Below, piece after piece: positions 27,346-38,700 of a DNA stretch of 64,000 nucleotides. The translations under genes and the position numbers were made by a program. This DNA comes from Liopterus haemorrhoidalis. Its lineage: Eukaryota > Arthropoda > Insecta > Coleoptera > Dytiscidae. A model generated the notes under the pieces. The model had not been told where the DNA came from and searched no databases. It saw only the letters and a list, made by a program, of their open reading frames with translations. Location of the stretch: contig OZ020615.1 in the NCBI GenBank assembly GCA_963971575.1, positions 65,233,379 through 65,297,378 on the forward strand. The letters run 5' to 3'. Each line of letters begins with the position of its first letter. Within the stretch, counting starts at the first letter, position 1.

Positions 27346-27539
27346 TATAGATACAGGCACCCAGGATTTGTTCTTAGGGCTCAAAAGGTATTTTTTTAAA
27401 ACTGAATCCACCTTTTTAAATTCCGAATTTTCAAGATGAATAAAAAACGGGCCTTAAATAATCCGTTACTCCTCTTTTATCTTTGAAAGATGGTGGATGT
27501 GTTAAGTGATTTCTAATCTAACAAAAAAAAATGTTAAGT

Positions 27540-27700
27540 GCTTGGGGGGGGGCAAGCTCGTGAGCCTCTCTTGGGTTCGCGCCTGAATCCATTAGATGGT
27601 GGATTTTCGTGTTTAGTTTTTTCTAATCTAACAAAAAAAAAGTGCTTCTTGGGGGGGGGCAGCCTCGTGAGCCTCTCTTGGGTACGCGCCTGTATCCATC
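27540..27700. repeat. Dispersed G-rich repeat, two local copies
   Basis: A G-run plus GCGAGCCTCTCTTGGG-like text and a GCGCCTG end occurs at 27543 and 27650, with relatives at 29885 and 32315. Origin unknown. Confidence 0.6.
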
Positions 27701-27957
27701 AATGTCTCTACCTCCTCAGTAGTAGTCCACTGATGTTTCTATATCTTCGGTGGTATTCCAGTGGTGTAAGTCTAGGGTTTGAGATGTGTTGTCGGGGTTG
27801 CCGGAACGCGCGTTCCCCGGCGTTCCGGTCCGCGTGCGCTTGTTGCCTTGGCCGACAGTTCCTACGCTCGAGGCGAGGCGAGTCGATTGTCCGCCTGATG
27901 TCGTCGATTGGAACTGTGTATGATATTTGTACAAAGACTGATATGTTTCTCGACTAA

Positions 27958-28989
27958 ATTGTAATTATGAGATAATAGTTGAAATTATATTGGAAGTGTA
28001 ATATAATATAAATGAAACAAATACTAGGGACATTGTGCTTCACAAACGTTATTTCTAATTTTATGATCATTTTATAATTTTTATAATATATTTCAGAGCA
28101 TTGTTGTAAAAAATATTAGGTAAATATATTGACGATTTTATCATTTTCATTATTTTTGTTTTTATTTTCTTATTTAACTGGTGGATGATGAAACGGTTTG
28201 GTACATTATCAAACCGCTCCTGAACTCCTTGCTTTATCACTCATTCTTTATCCGATGTAAATACTATTTATATTTTTATATTACATATTTTATGAATCAT
28301 TTGTTTAAAATTAATAGATAATAAGGTAGGATCATCCTATCGAATAGATAGATCAATTCAATTAGTTAATAGAGCATTTAAGGGCTTTTCGCTAGGGTTT
28401 CTTCCCGATAATTTGGAATTTTATATTTCCCGAATCCAAAGAAAAATCAGAAAAACTGATCTTTTTACCCGGAAATTTCACAATGGGAAATAAACTATCC
28501 GCAATGTATTTATTAGAAATTAACTTAAACCTTACAGAGGGCTCTGTCCAGGGCCGGAGCGAGGATCTTTGGCGCCCAAAATTTTAAGTGAAGACCTAAA
28601 AAAAAAGTCTTCATTTTTAAATCGGAATTTGATTTGGAGTGTAAATAGAGTAACGCAAATAAGCTATTTTTATTTTTGAAAATTCAATTATTTTTATCCT
28701 ATTTTCGTCAAAAATATGTCTCGCACCCTATTTCCCAGAGGAGTTGATCTAAAAATTTGAAAATAATCTCAGTAATGTATATTAATGGGAACCGGAATAG
28801 TTTTTGATCAGATTAGTCTTTCGAAAATTGTCGAATATTTTGTGTCGTTGAAAATTATAATTATTTTTTTTTTGTGTGGTATCAAAAGAAAGCTTTTAAG
28901 ACGTAGATTAAGGAACGGAAATCAGTTTTTTTTTTTTAATTTCTTAACGTTAACGTTTTTTTTTTTTTTTTCTAAAATGTATCATAGAA
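27958..28989. other. Unassigned AT-rich sequence
   Basis: Contains one lone end (CAGGGCCGGAGCGAGGATC at 28553) of the hAT family seen complete at 34923-35603. Nothing else recognised. Confidence 0.45.
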
Positions 28990-29565
28990 CAGTGTTTCTC
29001 AACCGGTGGTCCTTAGCAAAATTTTAGTAATCTGCAAAAGGCGTATAAATTATTATTTTTGAGATTTTTTGTTAATATTTTTATGATATTTTGTCCATTA
29101 TCAGTGATTTTTATTCATTTTTCAATGTTTTTTTTATTATTAAGATATTATATTGATGTAGAGCAGTGTTTCTCAACCAAAAACGCACCGCGGACCAGTA
29201 TAATAGATAATTTTTTAACGCGGACCACTAATAATATAATTCTTGGTTCATTTTTTGCAAGAAAACAAATATATTTAATGTGCTACTTAATACATTTATT
29301 TTATTTGTAGAAAATCACAGAAATTTTACAGAAAATAAACAATATATAAATTATTTACATAAAAAATGTGCATAAAACATAACAAAAAAAACACATAAAA
29401 ACTTTCGCGGACCACTAAAATTTTTCTGAGGACCACTTGTTGAGAAACACTGATGTAGAGTATATATGCAATTTTTTTTTAATAGTATGATTATTTTTTT
29501 GTTGTCCGCGGTAGAAAATTAAATGTTTTACAGGTACGTGGCACGTTTTCGGTTGAGAAACACTG
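28990..29565. mobile_element. hAT MITE (CAGTGTTTCTCAACC ends), host of a nested copy
   Basis: CAGTGTTTCTCAACCGG and GGTTGAGAAACACTG ends, with flanks TCATAGAA and CTATAGAA (imperfect 8-bp duplication). A second element of the same TIR type sits inside at 29164-29452. Confidence 0.75.
29164..29452. mobile_element. Nested hAT MITE with 8-bp target duplication
   Basis: CAGTGTTTCTCAACC and TTGAGAAACACTG ends, perfect ATGTAGAG on both sides (29156-29163, 29453-29460). Its interior is nearly the same as 37098-37413 and 42150-42321 (CACCGCGGACCAGTATAATA). Confidence 0.9.
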
Positions 29566-29979
29566 CTATAGAAATTACTTTCCTGTACCGTTTCTGAGTT
29601 TAATCTGAGGTTAAACTAAAACTTTAAATAAATTTAAATAAGGTAAATCGATCTGAATTGGTACCGTACGAGATGAATTTTTGTTTAGATTGTGGTTTTG
29701 ATAAAATTATTTTTTTAATTCATGATTAAATTATGCCTAATAACGTTAAAGATTTTTATTATTTATGGTTAAGGTAATGTTTTCTTTTAAAATTAAAAAT
29801 ATAATTAAAAAAAATGAACAGCTGAGAATAAAGTTCATGTGTGTAAGCTCCGCCTCAGCATTCTGTTGGCTTCTTAAACTGTTCTTGGGGGGGGTCAAGC
29901 CCGTGAGCCTTCCTCTTCCTGGGTGCGCGCCTTATTACTGATGATTCACAGGAATAAAATAAAATATACGAGTTGTAGA

Positions 29980-30122
29980 CAGTGGCGGATTAAGCATTTG
30001 CCGGGCCCAAGACATTTTTGATTTACGGGCCCTCAACCTAGAGGTGTTCAAAGGGGAAGGGTTCGTTGGGCCCTTGAAAATTACGGGCCCAAGACAATTA
30101 TCATTGCGAAAGTCCGCCACTG
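29980..30122. mobile_element. 143-bp hAT MITE (CAGTGGCGGATTAAG ends)
   Basis: CAGTGGCGGATTAAG and GTCCGCCACTG ends, perfect GTTGTAGA duplication (29972-29979, 30123-30130). The interior includes GGGCCC-rich text typical of short hAT MITEs. Confidence 0.9.
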
Positions 30123-30130
30123 GTTGTAGA

Positions 30131-31600
30131 ATTGGCGCAAAATGCCATTTCTCGTTCCCATTTCCACGAAGGTTCAAAATTGTCGGGAAGTGAGAAACCC
30201 TAGCTGTGGCAGATGTAAGTAAGATGGACTTGTGGAGACATATTTTCTAGCGGAGGAGAGTTGTTTGGTCAAAGGGTCCGAGTCCATGGTGTCTTCTGTC
30301 GCCTCCTCATGTCCTCATGTGCCGCTTGAACAGATGTTATAACATTAGGTGTAAATATGAAATGTAGTCCTCGACCATTGCTCAATATTTTCCTTTCTAT
30401 TCCTATGACATTCTCTGTCTCTGACTTGACATGTCTCCTTCATATTTTATGTTCAAATTAAACATAGTTTAATGTGTAATTTAGTCAATATTTTAAATTT
30501 TCATGTACCTGGGGATTAATAAAATATATTAAATTCCTAGCATTCATTTTTATAACCAATTGTTTCATTTTTTATTTTATTTCAAAATATGGCTTGTGCC
30601 AATTTTAATTTGCGAGACAAACATGGAAAACTGTGACATTCCCGCAGTGGCGGATTTTGTTTTAGTTTGCAGGTTTGCGCAACAAAAATAGAAGACGAAA
30701 AAATATTAAATTTTTCGTAATAATAATCAACACAATATATTTAATAATTTAACCGAGCGCTTTCTCTTAAATTTCTATCGTAATATATGCTATTAGACCG
30801 GGAGCTCATGACAGTTTATGGTCTCCGATTTAATACAGCATGCCTTTTGGAGGAGTAAATATTTACCCTGTGACAACAAAGAAAGGAGGGTACTAAACCC
30901 CTGTACGCTTTCTGGTCATATGGAAAATTGCATTTCCACTTGAACAAAATTTTGTATTTTTGTCTGATTTAATAATTCTTGCCCTTTTATCAAAAGAAAG
31001 TTAAAACTTAAAGTCTTAAAAACTATAGGCATGCGATAAGCAGGGTCCCAAAGGGCTCAAACGGACACGTGATCTTGTAATAAAAAAAATATGATTTTCA
31101 GCGTTTTCATGCAGCATGCCGATGAAAAGAATTAAAGTTTGTGTCATAGAACCCTTATAAAAAAATGGCATGCCATTTTTCTACGGATGCGGATAAATTA
31201 TCATTTAAATCGTGCGTATGCGGATTAAATTTCATATCCGCGTGAACATAAAATCTTCGGTTGGACACCTCTTTCTACGGAAGACGCGTTTAGAACCCCA
31301 AAAATTTATCGCTGGCATTTGTGTTGTGCTTATGGCAAGAGTGAAAGAATGATACGTTACGGCACTTTTTACTTTTTTTACTTATCCCATAAAGACCTAC
31401 TTTACGTTTACTTAAATAGTTAAATATAGTAGAGTTTATGTAACCGTCGTAGATACAACAATTTCTTTGGATTTATTGCGTTATTAATTTAAAAATAATT
31501 ATGTATCGCCTTATTTTGCATTTTTGGAAATATTAGTAAAAAATGACCATGGTAATTTGCCGCATTAAAAAAAAAAAATCTTAAAATTCTTGAATTCGTC
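30131..31600. other. Unassigned sequence with one possible minus-strand coding start
   Basis: A minus-strand ATG at 30286 opens MDSDPLTKQLSSARKYV for 38 codons. It lies in a slightly GC-richer patch (30170-30330) without a good donor. The rest has no recognised structure. Confidence 0.3.
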
Positions 31601-31609
31601 ATACGAGTA

Positions 31610-31848
31610 CAGAGCCGTAGTAAGGTAAACTTGCACTAGGGGCAGAACCGTGTTTTGGCGCCCTTGGTAAATAAAAATAAGGTTCCTACATCTCAAAATT
31701 GAAGTGATGAGCAAAAAAAAGGTCTTCACCTCTAAAAATCCAAGTGACGAGCAAAAAAAAGTCCTCATCCTTCGCCATGGCGCCCCTTAAGCCCGTCAGC
31801 GCCCTTAGTGCGCTAGGGGCCGTCTCCCCCCCCCTTACTGCGGCTCTG
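31610..31848. mobile_element. 239-bp hAT MITE (CAGAGCCGTAGTAAGG ends)
   Basis: CAGAGCCGTAGTAAGG and CCTTACTGCGGCTCTG ends, perfect TACGAGTA duplication (31602-31609, 31849-31856). Contains GAGCAAAAAAAGGTC minisatellite units shared with other hAT families here. Confidence 0.92.
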
Positions 31849-32499
31849 TACGAGTATAACTTTCATCGTTTAATAATAGGATGAATTTAAGAATTTAGTT
31901 TTATTATTAAGAACTTATTTTTTTTTAATTTGCCGATCTTATAGGACTTTCCTTGTTATTTATTAGTCATAAATATGATAAATTAATCTGTTTAATTATT
32001 TCTTAAAAATATTATCTTAAGTTTCTGAGACATTGCTGTTTTATATTTTATATAAACTTGCTTTAAGAAACGAATAATTGTAATTTTATGTGATAAAAAT
32101 TTTAAAAAATTAGTAGTGTTTTAAAATAACGATTTGCCAAATAAGGCGAAACATGTTAGATAGTTCCGAACAGACAGCAAATCCTGTGTAGATTTGCGGA
32201 TGCGGATTTTATATTTCCAAAGGCTACGGATGCGGATTCGGATACAGAAAAACGTATCCGCGCAGGGCTCTATTTATGTCATCACGTATGTTGACAGAAA
32301 CCATGTGTTTTTGTCAGGGAGGGGTTCTCAGGGCCGTGGGTGCGCGCCTGCTGAATACAGTGTTGGAACTTCTTCATTTTCGCGGCTTCTTTTTTTACTA
32401 TTAACAAGAATGATAAATATTTGGCGTAGTATTTTATTTAGTAGTAATACGAATGTTAATATTTATTTACCGAGTGATTCAGTTTTCCTGGAGGAGTCC

Positions 32500-32749
32500 T
32501 GTCGTCGGTAAGGAGATGACGAGCGTGTCGACGATGGCCCGTGGACTGGTCGGGATCATCTGAATGTGCGACAGGCCATGCGCGGTGTCGAGCTTGGAAG
32601 CGCGCCCAATTCTTCAGAGAGCGCGCTTCTCATCAGTCTATCTGATGTTTGCTTCTGTGCGACGCGATTACATATTTATCTTTTTTAATGTTTGATCGAG
32701 TTAGAAGTGCCGCAAGTTTCAGTGCTCCAGGGCTGCTCTATAATATATC
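32500..32749 (+). promoter_or_regulatory. Candidate promoter/5'UTR of the Xaa-Pro aminopeptidase
   Basis: A GC-richer patch with CGCGCCC and CGCGCTTC motifs, free of recognised repeats, lies directly before the proposed signal-peptide exon. Support is positional and compositional only. Confidence 0.35.
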
Positions 32750-32789
32750 ATGTGCCGTACACTATTCATTCTTAGTGCCATTTTGTGCT
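32750..32789 (+). CDS. XPNPEP2: Proposed first coding exon of the Xaa-Pro aminopeptidase (signal peptide)
   Basis: An ATG at 32750 opens [13 protein letters not shown] and runs into a perfect T|GTAAGT donor at 32790. It ends in phase 1. The exon at 52304 needs exactly one base from the previous exon, and joining gives [19 protein letters not shown], a textbook signal peptide. A moderately GC-rich stretch (32500-32700) just upstream suits a promoter. The intron would be about 19.5 kb. This was inferred from phase, donor quality and peptide, not from a transcript. Confidence 0.6.
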
Positions 32790-35700
32790 GTAAGTCATTT
32801 TTTTAAGTTGCCAAAATATGTGTAACAATGTATTTTTAACTTGTTGCAATGATCGGAATATGTTAGTACATTTTTATTTTTGTAAATACTACATAGAAAT
32901 TTGTATTTGTTCCAAAAATTTGTTAAAAATTAAATCAGGCAAGGTTCGAAATCGAAAATTTCACTAATTGGAACGACAATACAAAAATATTGTGCGACGA
33001 AAAAAAAAATAAATAAATAAATAAATGTATATATATTTTCAATAAATTCGCGATCCTGAACGATACTTTCCATAATTTCCCAAACCGGACCATCGTTTCG
33101 GTTTGCTCAGATACAATTTAAATATTGAAATCATCAATGTTTAACGAAATAATTAAATAAATGTCAGAATAAAAAAATCGCCTAAAAACAAACATAAAAT
33201 TGAAATTGGATATTTCGACACATTTTACCGACCGCCAACATATATAAGGGAGGTACAGTCTGTTCCAAACGGTTAAGCGGAACTAGATTTTGCAATCTAG
33301 TTACTTTCATCGTGCTTTGTAAATCATACTTACAATAAACATTTTTTGGTTAAGGTTAATATCATTTTTAAATGTCATTTTCTTTATATTTTGAGTTTTT
33401 GTGTCATTCTTAATAAAAATTTCCCATTTATTTATTTTTTTGTCATTAAAATATCTAAATAAAATATTTAATTTTGACATATGTCATTCGTTTCCATGGT
33501 TTCATTGTTGGAATTTTAAATTTTGACATCCCAACGTAAAAAATGAAATAACCCAAGCAAGGTCCCTTCTCATGACAACCTAAAAGAACTAAATTCCCAT
33601 TTAGTTCCGCTTAACCGTTTGGAACAGACTGTATTGTGATCATACCGATTTTGACATTTCGAGATTTCGATGCATCTCCAGGAATTGAGGGCCCTACATA
33701 ACGTTTTGACTATTTTTAGCATGATGTCTGTCTGTCTGTCCGTCCGTCTGTCTGTGTACACGTGCAGAGCAAATTCGGCTAAAAAGATTTTTATGAAAGT
33801 TCATATTTAAGCTTTTGACATCAATGGCACGAGTTGATGAACTTATGGTAAAAATCGGTTAACTAGAAATGATAACAGAAAAAATGTATTCAATAAAAGT
33901 TGCTATAAAAGCAGTAACTAACAACTTTTATATGACATTTTTTGATAAAACGAAAAATATTTGAAAAATTTTTAGAACCTTTTGCTAAGTATCAATTTTT
34001 TCATATTTATATGTAACGTTTCTATGGTTATGATAAACAATATCTCTGTTGTAAAATATTAGGCCAAGTTATTTCTACTCTGCTGCTAGAATGTATTTTA
34101 TACAAGTACTTTGTGATGGCGGTTGGTCTTGTGGTGGCTACAGCTGATTTTTTCATATTTATATGTAACGTTTCTATGGTCATGATAAATAATATCTCTG
34201 TTGGAAAATATTAGGCCAAGTTATTTCTACTCTGCTGCTAGAATGTATTTTGTACAAGTACTTTGTGATGGCAGGCGGTCCTGTGGTGGCAACAGCTGAT
34301 TTTTTTAATATTCAATAATGTTGTTTTGAAAACAAAAATAGCAAAGTGTGTTGCATGTCCTGGCGACACATTTAATATTCCAATGAGGTCCTGAGTTCAT
34401 TGCCGGCCAAGGTTGTAGCCAACTTTTAAAAAATAGAATTGATTTAATAATAACATGAACCTTATATCTGCATCTGCGTTTAAAAGTTCTTGTTTATTAG
34501 TTATCAGTAGTTATGAATTATGAATGCAGTGGTGTGGTGTGCATTTTTTCGCAACACTGCTATATGTTTGACCTCTTTAATCTGGTAAAAAACTGTTGAT
34601 TGAGTAACTCATTTTATCGAGTTATTAAATTTCGAAAGTGTAATGAACACATGGCCCGTCCACTGTGGGAGTGTTTCGTTCGTAATTGACCATTTTACGA
34701 TATATATATAGAATAGATGAAGCAGTAGCAGTAGCAGTAGCAGTAGCAGTAGCAGTAGCAGTCCCTTCATCGTCAGATGGTCGTTTTGTTGGCGTTTACA
34801 GCGCTACTGCTCTGAATAAGTAATTGAAATATAACTGAAGGTTATATCAATTATTTGCTTCCTCGACCTGCCTAATACTATGATTTTCTGCAACATTTAT
34901 TATTACAACTAGCTGGAGTACCCAGGGCCGGAGCGAGGGTCTTTGGCGCCCTCATGCAAGATTTAATGAAGCGCACCCTGAAGACCCAAAAAAGAAAAAC
35001 CAGTGGCGAAGGGAGACCTCCGCTAGACTTGCCCTCCCATAAAAATAATTATAAAAAAAATAAAATAAAAAAAAATTAAAAGTAGATTTAGGTAAATCTT
35101 TAAAAATACATCAAATTATGTCCTATACAAATTTTTGTCCAAGGCTTGGTTTACGATTTTTTTTTTAAATTTTAATGTTTAATAACATCCGTTTCCGGTT
35201 TCGGATTTTAATAAAAAACAATAGGGTTCTTCCCAATTATTAGAAGAATTTTTTAGTACCAGAACTAGCTCTTTAAGTTAAACCGTTTTTGAGTTATCGT
35301 GTATACACACACACACATACGGACGGCACTTCGAAAATAGATTTTTTGGATTCCCTGGACCATGAAACGTGGTCGTCAGTCAAAATCTCGACATCGAAAA
35401 TTTTCGAGATTACAATATTTGCCCCTTATATATTAAGGTCGGGCAAGTAAAAAGGTCTTCACTTCTAAATTTCAATTGAAGACCAAAAAAAAGGTCTTCA
35501 TTCCTAAATTCCAAGTGAAGACTTAAAAAAAAGGTCTTAACCTTGGCGCGCCCTCTGGTATCAAGCGCCCTAATGCCTTGCTTACCGCGTTCCGCCGGCC
35601 CTGGGAGTACCTGTACTTCGGACGGTTTTTCTAATCTACATTCAGGGACGCGCCAACCCGAGGGTGCAAGGACTGCACCGCACACGGGCGGTGAAATTTT

Positions 35701-38700
35701 CAGGGGCGGCAAAAAGCCTCGTCAATCGTTGTTTAATAATAATAATAATCATAAAAAAAGTTTATCATGTTAATTAAATAATTGTGGATTGTAAAAAAAA
35801 AATTCAATGGATTTAAATATATAAGATTATATAGATACATTTAAAATTTTATTGTGTTTTATTGTCGACATACGTAGGGGCGGCAAATAAAGTCTTGCAC
35901 CCGGGCGGCAAATTTCGTTGGCGCGCCACTGTCTACAATTTCAAAGTAATCGTTCCTTTATTCTATACCAACTCTTTTGTATATATTTTTGACTGTCTTT
36001 TTTTGCCGCAAATGTCAAAATTTTAGACCGCAACTCAAAAGTGACCATATATTTGTAATCCAAGGCTAAAAATGTATAAGTGTACCAATTTTCCAATAAA
36101 ATTCAATATTTTGTTTTCGCTAAAAAAAAAATTATTTTGGTCAAAAAACATTTTACTTCGATTTTAGGCAAAATATAGTTTTAAGCTAATTTTGGGATGA
36201 GGATTATGAGAAAAATATTTAAAAAATTCCTGCTTTACTAGTTTTTGAGTTAGAGCCGATTTGGGTCAGTTTTTTGCCTGTAATTCTAAAACTTTTGCCC
36301 AAATTTCAAAATGGACCAAATTTTCTTAATCTGTGACCAAAAATACATATTTGTACCAATTTTCAATAAAATCGGAGACAAAAAATTTTAGCTCGAAAAT
36401 CGAAAAAAATCGTAAGGGGTACCCCTTACGATTTTTTCGATATTTTGCAATTTTCAAGGGTTTTGGATTACTGCCCATACAAAACATATTAATTGGCTTA
36501 TTAAAGCCCAAATTTTTTTGTAGACTAAACAATGTAGAAGTATTTTAAAAATTCAAACCGGATATTTCTATCCCTAACGATTTTTTAATTAGGATTTATC
36601 AAAATTTTCAAAAAATTTAAAAAAAAGTGAAAAATTTTCAAAAAAATTTTTTGTTTGAAAATATGGTTACAAGTAAATTAGGACCTCTAGATTTCAAAAA
36701 TTTCAACCGCAGGTCTTTATCGTATTTCGTTTTTGAGATATATCCATGCGAAGATGAAAATTTCTGTAAATCTCACCATGTTAAAATTTGTCATAATTTT
36801 AAAATACGCACAATTAATAAGGCCTCAAATTTTTTATAGACTAAATAAACTACGAGGAATCCAAAAATTCTAACCGCAGGTCGTTATCTCTAACCATTTT
36901 TAATTGGTGCTTTTTTTTAATTCACAATTTGCACAAATATTTCATTTAAAAAATATAATCTCAAAATGCTTCAAACGATTAAAGCCCTAAATTTTCTCTA
37001 GTAAGTTAATAATAAGAGAATATATTTTCAATTTTTTAATAAACATTTAACCCCGAAACACCCCCCTAGGATAAAAATTTTGTGACGTCTTATAGTTTAA
37101 TGTTTCTCAACCAAAAACGCACCGCGGACCAGTATAATATATAATTTTCTAACGCGGACCACTAATAATAATTGTTGGTACATATTTGCAAGAAAACAAA
37201 TATATTTAATGTGCTACTAAATACATTTATTTAATTTGTAGAAAATCACAGAAAGTTTACAGAAAATAAACAAAATATAAATTATGTACAACAAAAATGT
37301 ACATAAAAAATTTTAAAAAAAACTGCAAAAAACACATATATAAACTTTCGCGGATCACTCAATTTTTTCTGGGGACCACTGGTAGTCCGCGGACCACTTG
37401 TTGAGAAACACTGTTATAGTCTATGTCTATATCGTGGAAATATGTCCAGCCGTTTTTGCCTGAATCTCGGACAGACAGACAGACCCCAAATTAATTTTCG
37501 TAGTAAATATTTAATGTTAAAAGAATTTGGCACGAAATTTTTAATTGTTTCCCGCGATGCAAGGCATTCAGAGGTCAGCGAGAAGGTTGCTACTGGCATG
37601 ATCTAAATTTGTTTCTGTCATAATATTTTATACACCTCAAATTTGTTTATAAATATTCTATTATTAACAGTTTTACTATAATAATGCTTACTATCATAAT
37701 AAACAAAGTTTTGTTACACATTTCTCACACAAGTTTAAAAATGATACAACCAGAAATCGACATCAATATCTCTATCGATTATTTAATTGCCAAAATAATT
37801 ATACAGTTAATATAAATATAATTTTGAAAGAATGTGTGTGTTCTAGTAGAATTATTCATGGGTCTATTTATAGGATTATATATTATTTTAGTAACTGGAT
37901 TATTTTTAAGTGTTCGTGTTAAATATAAGCTGCAATCGCTGTGACGTCAGAGTCCTTCACAACTGAATCAGTTAAGGATAATAAACAGTGAAGTGTTTAA
38001 CGTAGAGCTACAGCCACCTCCACCTTTACAAATATCTCATAAATTTGTTTAATGAAACGTTAAATTTGCGATTACATAGTTATTAAGTACTTTGTAGTTT
38101 AAGCAGTGTTTTTCAACATTTTTATCTCGCTCTCGGTTATAATAATTACTACAGCAGTTCCGGAACTTTGCAAGACTTTGTTTTAATGGTAACCAGACAA
38201 CTGGGCCGTAAGACAATTCGGGCCGTTCACAATTGGGGCTTTTCACAACTGGGGCCATTAACAACTGGAGCGATGGACATATTTTTTATAATTCTGAGTA
38301 GGGTATCAGATGAAAGCCCTTGGTACGTGGATTAACGATCAAATTTTTATTTTTGCAAAATAAATTAATTTGAAGCGATTTTTGCCAAAATTGTGCAAAA
38401 AATTTTTTGTCCCACACCCTGTAGTCCAGATGGTTTAAACTAAAAATCTGAAAAAAAGTAATGTACATTGGTGTGAACCGGAATAGTACAACAGGAATTT
38501 TTGATCAGATTACGTTTTTGGAAAAAAACACATTTTTTGTGATTTTTTGCTAATAATGTACACAAGTTATAGCTTTGTAACACGCTACAATAGAACGTGT
38601 ATGCTGGTGTAGTGGTTTTGACCATAGCGTTTCACCCAAGTAACTCGATCCGAAAAGGATCGAACCCTGCGAGAAGAGACAATATTATTTTATTTTTTTT

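Noticed and set aside
27538..27957. 139-codon plus-strand frame
   Set aside because: Crosses two copies of a dispersed G-rich repeat and shows no conserved motif.
36326..36839. Several ~70-codon frames on both strands
   Set aside because: Created by the palindrome and T-rich sequence; no domain features.
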